DNA of 14,467 bases from Planoprotostelium fungivorum (taxonomy: Eukaryota; Evosea; Variosea; Cavosteliida; Cavosteliaceae). Position numbers and translations under genes: made by a program. The stretch spans positions 1-14,467 of the forward strand of contig MDYQ01000392.1 of NCBI GenBank assembly GCA_003024175.1. Reading direction: 5' to 3'. The notes beneath the pieces are model-generated. The model saw nothing but the letters and a program-made list of their open reading frames with translations. It ran no database searches and had not been told where the DNA came from. This document shows, one piece after another, positions 1 through 7,560 of the stretch (position 1 is the first letter of the stretch; every line of letters starts with the position of its first letter).

Positions 1-105
1 CTTTGCCAACAATCTCTCAATGTCTTCGCTTTCCTCCCTCTCTACTCTTGGTGCGTGGTCTTGCAAGGGTTCGTTCCCGGTGTCCCCCGAAAAGAGAAAG
101 AATAA

Positions 106-275
106 AACCGAGACGGTCTCGAGACGGTCCGAGACAAGACTTGTTTGTCTTGTCTTTGTCTCGTCTTGCGGTTTGGTCAGAGACAGGACGGGACGAGACA
201 CCCCTCTGTCTCGATCACGTCTCGACGTCGAGACAGAGACAGTCTCCAAGACAGTCTCAAGACAAGACCATCTCT
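106..275. repeat. GAGAC/GTCTC-rich simple repeat with palindromes
   Basis: This stretch is built from variants of GAGAC and its complement GTCTC. It includes a perfect 16-bp palindrome, GTCTCGACGTCGAGAC at 219-234, an 11-base GAGAC-G-GTCTC palindrome at 110-120, and a GACAAGAC/GTCTTGTC inverted pair just after it. Three overlapping frames are open through it, but their proteins are only Ser/Arg/Asp/Thr-rich translations of the repeat, so I do not call a gene here. Confidence 0.7.
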
Positions 276-412
276 GCAGGTCCTTAATAAAACCAATCAA
301 AGAAAGATCCTGTTTCATGAAATGTGTCAATAATATACATATGTAGTATGTATGTATCATATTGATGTTTCTGTTGAGATAGACGACCATCATGTGGCAG
401 TCAATATTGCAG

Positions 413-476
413 TGAAAGGTATCATGTAATCTCCTATCCTAAGACAGTTTCTGTGGAGATTACCTCATGCCTTTCA
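413..476. repeat. imperfect hairpin, 22-bp arms
   Basis: Bases 413-434 and 455-476 are inverted copies of one another with three mismatches in 22, around a 20-base loop. The arms begin TGAAAGG and end CCTTTCA. It could be a small foldback element or a stem-loop transcript. The rest of 290-640 shows no gene and no other clear structure. Confidence 0.5.
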
Positions 477-639
477 TAGATTCTCATCATCCATCTGTTG
501 TACAAGAAAGAGATAAGGGATTCATCACATCACAACCTCTCATCCTTGTATACAATAGTCATTACTAATTCCAGTCACTTCCTATGATAGATAGGAAGGA
601 GAGGTAGGATGAACATGATAGATAGATCAGTAGAATCAA

Positions 640-960
640 ATGGGATGGGTAGGTTGGGTAGGTTGGGTGGAATAGGTAGGATAGGTAGGATAGGTGGGAT
701 TAGTAGGACTAAGGACCTGTGTGAGACATGTTAAGGTTACTGCATTGGAGCTGTCTCTGCAGGTTCTTAAATAGAGAGGTAGGATAGGTAGGATAGGTAA
801 GATGGGTTTGATGGAGGATAGGTAGGATAGGTAGGATAGGTAGGATAGGTAGGATAGGTAGGACTATACCTGTGCAAGACATCAAGGTTACCGCATTTGG
901 ACCTGTCTCTGCAGGTTCTTAAATAGATAGGTAGGATAGGTAGGATAAGTAGGATAGGAA
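640..960. repeat. G-rich 9-bp minisatellite (TAGGATAGG)
   Basis: Three blocks (about 640-706, 776-864 and 924-960) of imperfect TAGGATAGG units have the G-rich strand on top. They are separated by two related spacers. The unit is not a telomere repeat. It has the same 9-bp period as the C-rich blocks to the right, in the opposite orientation, so the whole 640-2210 region is a loose inverted arrangement of one minisatellite. Confidence 0.8.
703..935. repeat. direct repeat pair inside the minisatellite
   Basis: A segment running from CCTGTG, through a GAGACATG or AAGACATC core, to TCTCTGCAGGTTCTTAAATA occurs at about 708-775 and again at about 865-925. The TCTCTGCAGG core lies at 754-763 and 906-915, with a third copy at 271-280 at the end of the GAGAC-rich segment. 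This links the two repeat regions into one higher-order unit. Confidence 0.65.
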
Positions 961-1044
961 TGATAGGAATGATCAGTGGATAGGTAGTATTGATAGCATT
1001 TGTAGCATTGATGGGGGAGGCCTCTCATTGTCTCCCTACCAATC

Positions 1045-1289
1045 CTACACATACCTACCTATCCTACCTATCCTACCCATATTACCCATCCCATCTGTAA
1101 GATCGAATTGATCTTGTAATTGCTCCACATCCTGACACCATCCATCCCACCATCCCACCCTCCTACCTATCCTACCTTCTTACCTATCCAGATTTCATCA
1201 CCATAAATCCTACCTATTTCCACCATCCCATCCATCCTACCTATCCTACCTATCCTACCTATCCTACCTATCCTACCTATCCTACCTAA
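1045..1289. repeat. C-rich 9-bp minisatellite (CCTATCCTA)
   Basis: This is the same 9-bp unit as the 640-960 blocks, in inverted orientation, irregular at first and then regular at 1222-1288. The first MITE is inserted at its right end, and the array resumes after it at about 1662. Confidence 0.8.
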
Positions 1290-1661
1290 AGGGTGGTGGC
1301 TAAGAGGCAGGAATTATACGCAACATTTTCTAAATCGCATTTTGGTCTCTTAACGCTATAGGATGATGCATTGTGCTCTGAATGTACTCTATGTGCTGTT
1401 GGATTGATTTTTTGAAAAGTTTTTTGGTACTCATGGTGATGATTTTTACAAAAAGCTAAACAGCAGAAGCGATATAGCTCTGATACTGGGAGTGCTTAAG
1501 CGATATCGCTCTGCAGAGGAATCAGATGATCCATACACTATGCACTTATGGTCACAGATTGATCCCATAGTTGTTAGTAAAGCTAAAGCGATTTAGCTGA
1601 ACTGCTGAACGCGATTTAGCCCAATGTTGCGTATAAACCCTGCCTCTTAGCCACCACCCCC
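1290..1661. mobile_element. MITE copy 1, 372 bp, with 9-bp target duplication
   Basis: The element has terminal inverted repeats beginning GGGTGGTGGCTAAGAGG and ending in the complement. Its interior carries GCGATATCGC and GCGATTTAGC motifs and no ORF. The flanks CCTACCTAA (1281-1289) and CCTACCTAT (1662-1670) match at 8 of 9 positions. Because the site is itself a 9-bp repeat, copy 2 is the stronger proof of duplication length. Nine-base duplications and long inverted ends are typical of Mutator-like elements, but no transposase is present to confirm the family. Copy 1 is inverted relative to copies 2 and 3. Confidence 0.85.
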
Positions 1662-1720
1662 CCTACCTATCCTACCTATCCTACCTATCCTACCTATCCT
1701 ACCTATCCTACCTATCCAGA
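1662..1720. repeat. C-rich 9-bp minisatellite, continuation
   Basis: CCTATCCTA units continue directly from the array interrupted by MITE copy 1. A last short block of the same unit lies at about 2172-2200. Confidence 0.8.
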
Positions 1721-1746
1721 TTCCATCCCTACTAAGGACCTGTGCA

Positions 1747-2165
1747 ACCAGCAGATACATCATTTTCTATGTATCTGTATTGTATTGGCATGTATTTACA
1801 AGTAGCACTCAAAATGAAATGTATTGTATCTGCATTGGATAAAGGGAACAAAGATCCAGTGGAGTGTTGTTGTGAGTCTTTATTATATCGTTCATCCTAA
1901 TCTCACAAAGCTGAGCATTTGACAAAAGCCTGCAGTCAAGCATCAAAGCGAATGAACTTGAGATGGAAACAGTTCAAAGGCACGTATTTGATACATACTC
2001 CAAAATATTGCGTATCGTGCTGTATAACCCCATGTTGATACAACTGATACAATACGACAAATTTTCAATTGCAATACATCAATACTGTATTTGATATGTA
2101 TTGTGCTGTGGTATCAAATGGCCAATACACGTTTCCTTACCATGCCAATCCATGTATCTGCTGGT
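1747..2165. mobile_element. putative 419-bp element with 14-bp inverted ends
   Basis: ACCAGCAGATACAT at 1747-1760 is the exact complement of ATGTATCTGCTGGT at 2152-2165. A looser TGTATTGGC match continues inside both ends. The interior is AT-rich with repeated GTATT/AATAC motifs and has no convincing ORF. I see no clear target duplication. The left flank AAGGACC and right flank CCTT extend the symmetry if nine extra bases on the left are skipped. It may be a decayed foldback or MITE. Confidence 0.45.
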
Positions 2166-2268
2166 CCTTACTCTATCCTACCTATCCTACCTATCCTACA
2201 TATTCCACACCAATCCTACTGTTCTCATCAACGCTACTGATCCAACTGACATCAAAGAGTTTAAATTG

Positions 2269-2640
2269 GGGGGTGGTGGCTAAGAGGCAGGGTTTATACG
2301 CAACATTGGGCTAAATCGCGTTCATCATTTCAGCTAAATCGCTTTAGCTTTGCCAACAACTATGGGATCAATCTGTGACCATAAGTGCATAGTGTATGGA
2401 TCATCTGATTCCTCTGCAGAGCGATATCGCTTAAGAACTCCCAGTATCAGAGCTATATCGCTTCTGCTGTTTAGCTTTTTGTAAAAATCATCACCAAGAG
2501 TACCAAAAAACTTTTCAAAAAATCAATCCAACAGCACATAGAGTACTTTCAGAGCATAATGCATCATCCCATAGTGTTAAGAGACCAAAATGCGATTTAG
2601 AAAATGTTGCGTATAATTCCTGCCTCTTAGCCACCACCCT
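2269..2640. mobile_element. MITE copy 2, 372 bp, perfect 9-bp target duplication
   Basis: This is a full-length copy of the same element as at 1290-1661, in the opposite orientation and of equal length. It is flanked by perfect direct repeats TTTAAATTG at 2260-2268 and 2641-2649. It sits only 53 bases beyond the stop codon of the left replicase gene, so it probably lies in or beside that gene's 3' untranslated region. Confidence 0.92.
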
Positions 2641-2693
2641 TTTAAATTGCATCCGACACAAAATAGAGGGAAAGGTAACACAGAATGATTTTT

Positions 2694-5609
2694 TTATCCG
2701 CGAATAGAAAGGTTCTTCTGATATAAAATGGAGGGTGCTGGAAGATGATACACTGTAACTTCTCTTCCTGAGAAAGATTTGCGTGGAGCCCTGTCCCCTG
2801 GCATGATCCCTAACAGTTTGTGCATGTACTGTCCCGTCATCTTATCGTTCCATGTCTTCTGAGCGTTGTGGCTCAGAAAGCGTGCGAGATCGTTTCGTAA
2901 CAACTCGATGGGTAGAGCAAACGTGTACGCCTCTTTGTCCTTCTCTGGCTCTCTATAACACAGATCAATGGGGTTTCTTGCCGTGCAAAAGGCATCATCA
3001 TCGTTCAGATTCTTGGACGTTTGTTTGAGTTGGTAATGGTATCCATTACCATTGAGATCCTTTGCTGTATGACACATCCGGTTAATGTAATCCGGAAGGC
3101 CCTCTAGAGAAGATTCTATCATATCATTCCTACATTCGGTCTCAGGTATTTTCCGGAGGTCCACCACAATGGGGAGACGAGTCAAATAAGTGAAGAAGTG
3201 GGAGAGTGCCTTGGGATTTTTGATGCATTCCTCAAGTCGAGTAAAGTATTCAAAGTTCCCGCACATGGCATCACTGATTTCGAAACAAGCGAATCTACGG
3301 TCCTCTTTCTCAATACGGAATGGGTCACGGTTATTAGTCTGGCAGACGTAGCGAGTGAGCGACTTAATCTGGATGACATCCGTCCCTTTCTTTTCGAGTT
3401 CTTGATATTCGTCTGTGATCAGCGACTTGATGGCGTTTGCAGCCTTATATCCTCCTCCCGATTCGACTTCGTTGATCAAGACCAAGAGTTTGTGAGCATA
3501 CTGAGCGTTGAATCTGGCTGTGATTCTATTGACATCATTGGTACTGGCAAAATAGGAGCCAAACAATAGGCGCATGAGGAGCCCATTTATGATGTCCTTC
3601 CCGGCACCCTGGCTTGATGCAAGTACGAGGGCAACGCCCAGCTTCTTGTTGGGGTTTTGAAAGATATCCGCGTACCATGAGAGTATGTAATCGTAGATGG
3701 TATCGTTTTTTCGTGCCCAGATGGTTCTAAAGTGATCCAAGATGGGTTCAATCAATCCCATATCTATGACATCCACTGTTTGTATCGGCCATCCTCGAAA
3801 AAGGTTGAAATCCTTCAAATCAGGGGGTGGATCTGGGATAAAGACGATCTGGGGGCAGGTCCTCCTCTCTCGAGATTTTTTCCAATATGTGTACGCATTG
3901 AACTTCTCCTTGCGCAAAAGATTTTTTCCATCAATGAGCTTAATAACCGTGAATTCTATGTTCAAGTCTTCAAATACGACATCCTTGGGATTGATCAAGA
4001 ACGGATTTGCTGGATCAAAATCTGTGGATTCGAGGACGACAACACCCGTGTGGATGACCAACGTCAGTAGTGTGTTCATGATGGGCATCACGTGTTCATC
4101 CATGTATCTACGAGGACAGTCGTTCACAAGCTCGACGTGCTTTGGTATATCTTTTCTGGCTTGCCTCAAGCTGATCTGCTGGTGCACAGGTGGAGTGGTG
4201 CTCGTCTCAGTCTCTTCCTCCTCGACCTGATCCATTGCATTACCAGCGTTCCTGAGTTTCTCTTCATTCCGTGGTGAGAACAGTTGCTCCTTCACTTTCT
4301 CGTCGGACAACCACCGTAGTATCGATTGTGTCTTCATGTCATCTCGCTCACCACAACTGCCAAAGCAGTGGAACCATGTTTTGTTGCGATTCAGACCGAT
4401 ACTAGATTGTTTCTTATCCTTGTGATTCTTACTACCGTTGATGACACAGAGGTTGTTTTCCAGGTATATCTCATACATGACTAAACCCCCAAGAGTGTAT
4501 ACACTAGACAGGCTGGTGTCTATTAACGCACCTTTGTACTCTTTAAAGCATTTCCCAAAGAGTTTGTTCAGATGATTCACTATCTGAGGATTGATTGGCA
4601 TGCGCGGTGATTCTTCTCCTTTGCTCTTCTTTTGGGACCCCTGACCAGATGGTTGTCCTCCTGTGGCCCTTTTCTTGGTATTTGGTTCTACTTCGATCCA
4701 CAGCATTCCTGCCTTGTTGGCCTCTTCCTCCGTCAGGCGAACGCAGGACTTGAAAAAGAAGTCTCGGTAGTCCTTCTCATCCATATCTGTTTTTACTTTG
4801 CCACCAATGAGCGGACGTAACATGCGTGGCTTCTCTCCATGTTTCACGTGTTTACTCGAACCAAGGCTCCTAATGTTCTGGTTGGTGGTGTATATGGAAT
4901 CGTCCACGAGACACTTTTCCTTGCCCTTTTCTATATAGAACAGACATTCCGCTCGTTTTTTGACCTCTTCAACGTCGCTTGTCCTCATGGCTTGGAGGAA
5001 AGATATGAACTTTCTGCACATATCACCTCCTCCAGATACGAAATCTTTCAGGCCCACATCCTGTGCAACATAGTGCCTGGAGATCTTGGATGTATCGGAA
5101 GCATCCTTCACCACCCATTCGACCGTACGTTCGTATTCCTTATGGATGAAATCGGATAGGAGATACTCGAATGCCTCCCACACGTCCGTCTCGCTTACGT
5201 TCTTCTTGATGACCTCTGTCATCATCTCGGTATCGAATATCATTCTAACGTTCTGATTGGAAGGTACCAACTCGTAAAAGTCCACGCCACTGCTCACGGA
5301 ACATTGATTGATATCCGTCCACCTTGTACGTATATCCCCCTTAGGAGACTTGGGGAGGTCTCCTGAATCTCGTGGCTTCTTCAGAACACGATTTCTATCC
5401 TCTGTGAGCTGCAAAAGCCCCTCCCTGGTGGTCAGGAAGAAACATCTACAGGCATTTGTACCATCGTATTGTCTAGAGCATATGATAATGTCTTTGCTTC
5501 TTGAGTGGCGTTCCTTGGCATCAAAGGCCCCAGATTGCTTGCGATAATAGACCCCATCTATGACTGCACTGCCCCAATCCTTCCACTTGTCCATCAGGTT
5601 TCCCATCAT
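2694..5609 (-). CDS. PrimPol-type primase / SF3 helicase replicase, left copy
   Basis: The protein is 971 residues from the ATG at 5609. A GTG lies two codons upstream, and the frame stays open to a TGA at 5691. Seen: a primase core with FDTE (D126, E128), SRH (S177, H179) and a VDD-IYT-N motif (D236), matching PrimPol motifs I-III. A zinc knuckle follows (C388, H396, C415, C419) with PrimPol-like spacing. A D5-like superfamily 3 helicase has Walker A GAGKD (K671), Walker B INE (N713, E714), motif C TNN (N759, N760) and DRR (770-772). In known families this architecture primes DNA synthesis and unwinds the fork. The residue after the Walker A lysine is Asp, not the usual Ser/Thr. A short charged linker joins the zinc and helicase regions. 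The reading frame is intact. No AATAAA is obvious before the MITE downstream. Confidence 0.9.
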   Translation of the reverse strand: MMGNLMDKWKDWGSAVIDGVYYRKQSGAFDAKERHSRSKDIIICSRQYDGTNACRCFFLTTREGLLQLTEDRNRVLKKPRDSGDLPKSPKGDIRTRWTDINQCSVSSGVDFYELVPSNQNVRMIFDTEMMTEVIKKNVSETDVWEAFEYLLSDFIHKEYERTVEWVVKDASDTSKISRHYVAQDVGLKDFVSGGGDMCRKFISFLQAMRTSDVEEVKKRAECLFYIEKGKEKCLVDDSIYTTNQNIRSLGSSKHVKHGEKPRMLRPLIGGKVKTDMDEKDYRDFFFKSCVRLTEEEANKAGMLWIEVEPNTKKRATGGQPSGQGSQKKSKGEESPRMPINPQIVNHLNKLFGKCFKEYKGALIDTSLSSVYTLGGLVMYEIYLENNLCVINGSKNHKDKKQSSIGLNRNKTWFHCFGSCGERDDMKTQSILRWLSDEKVKEQLFSPRNEEKLRNAGNAMDQVEEEETETSTTPPVHQQISLRQARKDIPKHVELVNDCPRRYMDEHVMPIMNTLLTLVIHTGVVVLESTDFDPANPFLINPKDVVFEDLNIEFTVIKLIDGKNLLRKEKFNAYTYWKKSRERRTCPQIVFIPDPPPDLKDFNLFRGWPIQTVDVIDMGLIEPILDHFRTIWARKNDTIYDYILSWYADIFQNPNKKLGVALVLASSQGAGKDIINGLLMRLLFGSYFASTNDVNRITARFNAQYAHKLLVLINEVESGGGYKAANAIKSLITDEYQELEKKGTDVIQIKSLTRYVCQTNNRDPFRIEKEDRRFACFEISDAMCGNFEYFTRLEECIKNPKALSHFFTYLTRLPIVVDLRKIPETECRNDMIESSLEGLPDYINRMCHTAKDLNGNGYHYQLKQTSKNLNDDDAFCTARNPIDLCYREPEKDKEAYTFALPIELLRNDLARFLSHNAQKTWNDKMTGQYMHKLLGIMPGDRAPRKSFSGREVTVYHLPAPSILYQKNLSIRG
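4271..4905. repeat. outer, diverged part of left inverted-repeat arm
   Basis: This pairs with 9021-9658 in inverted orientation. Protein identity across this zinc-knuckle segment is about 84% by my count (about 34 differences in 210 residues, including one single-residue indel). Homology drops sharply after the shared LFSP, where the two replicases become only distantly related. Confidence 0.8.
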
Positions 5610-5665
5610 ATGCACCTCGTGACATCCCTGTGAGACTTTTCGATGAATCTGTAGAATGTGTCTCT

Positions 5666-5752
5666 CTTTTGCCCTCTCCCGCCAATTTAGTCACTTCCAT
5701 CTCATCTGATTCTCCATCAGCCTCACTGCGGAGCATGATTCTTGTATCCTAC
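5666..5752 (-). other. candidate intron or readthrough junction between acidic ORF and primase ORF (left)
   Basis: The acidic ORF and the replicase ORF share one frame and are separated only by a TGA followed by CTA (TGA at 5691-5693, CTA at 5688-5690, minus strand). An AAG|GTAGGA donor at 5752 and an AG at 5666 would remove the stop as an 87-base intron and keep the frame. The acceptor lacks a pyrimidine tract, so splicing is not secure. Readthrough or two separate proteins are alternatives. Confidence 0.4.
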
Positions 5753-6485
5753 CTTCTCGATCATCCTCGCTCTTGCTGATGGTCTGCTCATTGTTGCCAC
5801 TCTCGTCTTCAGACTCTTCAGAAGAGCTCTCCTTGCCCATGTCCTTGCCCCCCAAAGACCCTTCATCCTCGTCTTCCATGGTCTCCTCGTTCTCCTCGTC
5901 TTCCATGGTCTCCTCGTTCTCCTTGTCTTCCATGGTCTCCTCGTTCTCCTCGTCTTCTGTGGTCTCCCGGTTCTCCTCGTCTTCCATGGTCTCCTTGCCT
6001 CTCTTTCCCTTGCCAGTAGAAGCTCTGCCCTCATCCTTGTCTCCTTTGACCATCTCGTCTTCAGACTCTTCAGAATGGCTCTCCTTGCCTACGCCCTTGT
6101 CACCGGAAGAACCTCCATCCTTGCTGTTGGCCTCATCGTCGTCGCTTTCACTGCCACCAGAAGAACCTCCAGCCTCACTGTCGGCCACATTGTTGTCGTT
6201 TTCACTGCCACTGGAAGAACCCTCATCCTCACTGCCGACCTCATTGTTGCCATTATTCTGGTCTATGTCTTTGGCAATGGGATCCACTTGAATCATCTTA
6301 TCATCATCAGACTCGTCATTTTCCTGGTCTCCTTTGATATTCTTGTCCTCTTCCTCGTCTTCCATGTTCTCAATCTCCTCCTCCTCTTCCATGTTCTCGA
6401 TCTCCTCCTCCTCTTCCATGTTCTCGATCTCCTCTTCGTTTAGTGGGCGTTTCTTCCCAGCGATATCATTGGGTAAGCTCTTCAT
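5691..6485 (-). CDS. acidic low-complexity protein or N-terminal extension, left copy
   Basis: The ORF is 264 residues from the ATG at 6485. It begins with a basic patch (AGKKRP), and more basic residues (SKRLGRTK) lie just upstream in the open frame, together resembling a nuclear localisation signal. It continues with three 9-residue units containing EEIENM, then Ser/Gly/Asp/Glu-rich sequence, five imperfect 9-residue units around ETMEDEENE, and two SEESEDE blocks. It should be disordered and strongly acidic, with many Ser-x-x-Asp/Glu sites of the casein kinase 2 type. I recognise no enzymatic domain. Because it runs in frame into the replicase across one TGA, it may be the replicase's N-terminal region, not a separate protein. 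Splicing to an upstream exon at 6645 is likely, so the true start may lie further upstream. Confidence 0.65.
   Translation of the reverse strand: MKSLPNDIAGKKRPLNEEEIENMEEEEEIENMEEEEEIENMEDEEEDKNIKGDQENDESDDDKMIQVDPIAKDIDQNNGNNEVGSEDEGSSSGSENDNNVADSEAGGSSGGSESDDDEANSKDGGSSGDKGVGKESHSEESEDEMVKGDKDEGRASTGKGKRGKETMEDEENRETTEDEENEETMEDKENEETMEDEENEETMEDEDEGSLGGKDMGKESSSEESEDESGNNEQTISKSEDDREGRIQESCSAVRLMENQMRWK
5866..5995 (-). repeat. 27-bp coding repeat in acidic ORF, left
   Basis: About five imperfect 27-base units encode ETMEDEENE variants. The mirror copy lies at 7931-8060. A second 27-base repeat encoding EEIENMEEE occurs in three copies at about 6363-6440, but only its last unit is shared with the right arm, so the left ORF has either gained or retained two more units. 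Confidence 0.8.
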
Positions 6486-6559
6486 TTTCGTTCTTCCAAG
6501 TCTCTTGCTTCTTGCTTGACCGCTGCTCTTTGAATTATGTGTGTAGGATTTTCCACCAC

Positions 6560-6644
6560 CTATATACAAGAGAAAAATAAATGGGATAGAGGGAAAATAA
6601 AAGGGGGACAGAGGGAAAAAAAAGACATATAGAGATAGATTCAC
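6560..6644 (-). other. GT-AG intron, 85 bp
   Basis: On the minus strand the donor AAAG|GTGAATC follows position 6645, and the acceptor GTATATAG ends at 6560 after a long T/C-rich tract. Removing it joins an upstream open frame (ending SKKG) in phase with the GGKSY start of the acidic exon. The unspliced translation of this segment is hydrophobic Phe/Pro/Leu, unlike its highly charged neighbours, which supports an intron. Its presence argues for expression in a nucleus with a spliceosome. Confidence 0.75.
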
Positions 6645-6773
6645 CTTTCTTGGAAATCAGATTCGGTTTTTCTGGTTGGTCGGAATCATCTGGCTGGTTT
6701 GAGCCAATCTCGTATATGGATTTCCGATTCCAATTGATATAACATGCACTATAAGATTCTCTTCTACGGTCTT
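6645..6773 (-). CDS. candidate upstream coding exon of left acidic gene
   Basis: On the minus strand the frame feeding the 85-bp intron is open from about 6795 to 6645. It encodes hydrophilic sequence ending QPEKPNLISKKG. It has no in-frame ATG. A TTTTGCAG at 6781-6774 could be a 3' splice site bringing in a further exon, in which case the exon starts at 6773. It reaches nearly to the first codons of the divergent HNH-like gene, so a third exon would have to overlap that gene on the opposite strand. This is tentative. Confidence 0.35.
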
Positions 6774-6785
6774 CTGCAAAACGAC

Positions 6786-7310
6786 ATGAAGAAGATCACC
6801 GACGAGAAGACAGATACTTTGAAGAGAACTCAATGCAAGAAATGCCAGAGAATCGAGCCACTGTACCTTCTATCACACGATCGAAAGGTGTGCCGAATGT
6901 GTAACCGAGATCGCTATCGAGGGTGGTACGAGTCCAAACCTTGGCCCCACGCTCAACTTAAATCACTGAAGAATAAGCACAGAGCTAGAGGGAGAGCAAT
7001 CAACGAATTCACCATAGAGGATTATAAATCGATCTTCTCACGATTCAACAACCGATGTGCAATCACTCACGAGGAAGACATAGATCTGCTGACGATCACA
7101 CCGTTTCCACCAGATCAGAACTTGACCAGGAAGAATGCAATAGTGGTCACAAAAGCCATCGCTAATTCGTGGCACATGAGGAACAACATCTTTATCAAGG
7201 AGATCTTGGAAGGGAACATAGATATAAATACGGTGAAAGCGATGTCGATCTATTTTTCTTCTTCGAATCGGAAGAAAAGAAAGGATATGGGAGAGAAGAT
7301 AAAAAAATGA
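6786..7310 (+). CDS. small zinc-finger / HNH-like endonuclease-related protein
   Basis: The protein is 174 residues from the ATG at 6786. An earlier in-frame ATG at 6744 would add 14 hydrophobic residues. I prefer 6786 because a TATAAG lies at 6750-6755 and the divergent exon then does not overlap. Seen: an N-terminal CKKC/CRMC pair (C-x2-C-x15-C-x2-C), then a basic helix, a RGRAINEFTIEDY segment, RCAITH, and LTRKNAIVVTKAIAN. This order resembles small HNH nucleases that carry an N-terminal zinc ribbon and a C-x-I-T-G...N...A.N core. The usual Asp/His of the catalytic strand (LDRI type) is replaced by ITPF, so activity is doubtful. A lysine-rich tail ends the protein. It sits alone in the centre of the palindrome, between the two divergent replicase units. 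It could be a nuclease, a resolution factor or a DNA-binding protein. Confidence 0.6.
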   Translation: MKKITDEKTDTLKRTQCKKCQRIEPLYLLSHDRKVCRMCNRDRYRGWYESKPWPHAQLKSLKNKHRARGRAINEFTIEDYKSIFSRFNNRCAITHEEDIDLLTITPFPPDQNLTRKNAIVVTKAIANSWHMRNNIFIKEILEGNIDINTVKAMSIYFSSSNRKKRKDMGEKIKK

Positions 7311-7332
7311 TTGATAAAGTCGAGGATTCAAG

Positions 7333-7339
7333 TATAATA
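7333..7339 (+). promoter_or_regulatory. TATA-like motif upstream of right gene
   Basis: TATAATA lies 41 bases upstream of the ATG at 7374 in the AT-rich gap after the HNH-like gene. The position fits a core promoter with a short leader, but no transcript evidence is available. Confidence 0.25.
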
Positions 7340-7373
7340 TACAATTCTCAAACGATCAACGAGAGATTCACAT

Positions 7374-7556
7374 ATGAAATATCAGAGTTTTATGACTGAA
7401 GAGCCGTTATCTTCCGAGAGCCAAACCAGACAGATCCCTCCAGACCAGAGCGGTCGATCTGAAGAGAGAATCACAATCAGAGACAGAACTGATGATTACG
7501 TGATCGGGCAATACTTGTCCGAAGACGATAACGACCTAAAGAAAGGAGGAGATTGA
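7374..7556 (+). CDS. short acidic ORF, probable 5' part of right unit, frame-shifted
   Basis: The ORF has 60 codons and is hydrophilic (TEEPLSSESQTRQ near the start, YLSEDDNDLKK near the end). It stops at a TGA at 7554-7556, four bases before the ATG of the right acidic ORF. Its last codons overlap the inner edge of the inverted repeat (7544). A +1 shift there would run it straight into the acidic frame. This suggests it is the right unit's own N-terminal region, broken or recoded at the junction. It has no counterpart in the left arm. It could also be an independent small gene. Confidence 0.45.
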   Translation: MKYQSFMTEEPLSSESQTRQIPPDQSGRSEERITIRDRTDDYVIGQYLSEDDNDLKKGGD

Positions 7557-7560
7557 GAAC

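Larger units (their letters stand above)
4906..6382. repeat. left arm of large near-identical inverted repeat
   Basis: This pairs base for base with 7544-9020 (coordinates sum to 13926). It covers the acidic ORF and the primase core. I found no mismatch in the parts I compared directly, and the predicted proteins are identical. The inner end is sharp: beyond 6382 the left arm continues with more acidic repeats, while the right arm switches to unrelated sequence. Confidence 0.9.

Noticed and set aside
3-346. Three overlapping ORFs of 62-108 codons
   Set aside because: They translate the GAGAC simple repeat in three frames with biased Ser/Arg/Thr composition and no domain.
640-2208. CRISPR array or telomere
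   Set aside because: Units are contiguous 9-mers without unique spacers, and the motif is not a known telomere repeat. Orientation switches internally.
5742-6443. 233-codon hydrophobic Leu/Val/Phe ORF on the plus strand, and its mirror at 7477-8184
   Set aside because: It is the antisense of the acidic repeat ORF: Glu/Asp codons read backwards give Leu/Val/Phe/Ser.
5691-6644. Acidic ORF taken as starting at 6644
   Set aside because: That start is a GTG lying exactly on an intron donor, and the extra N-terminal residues are the translated pyrimidine-rich intron.
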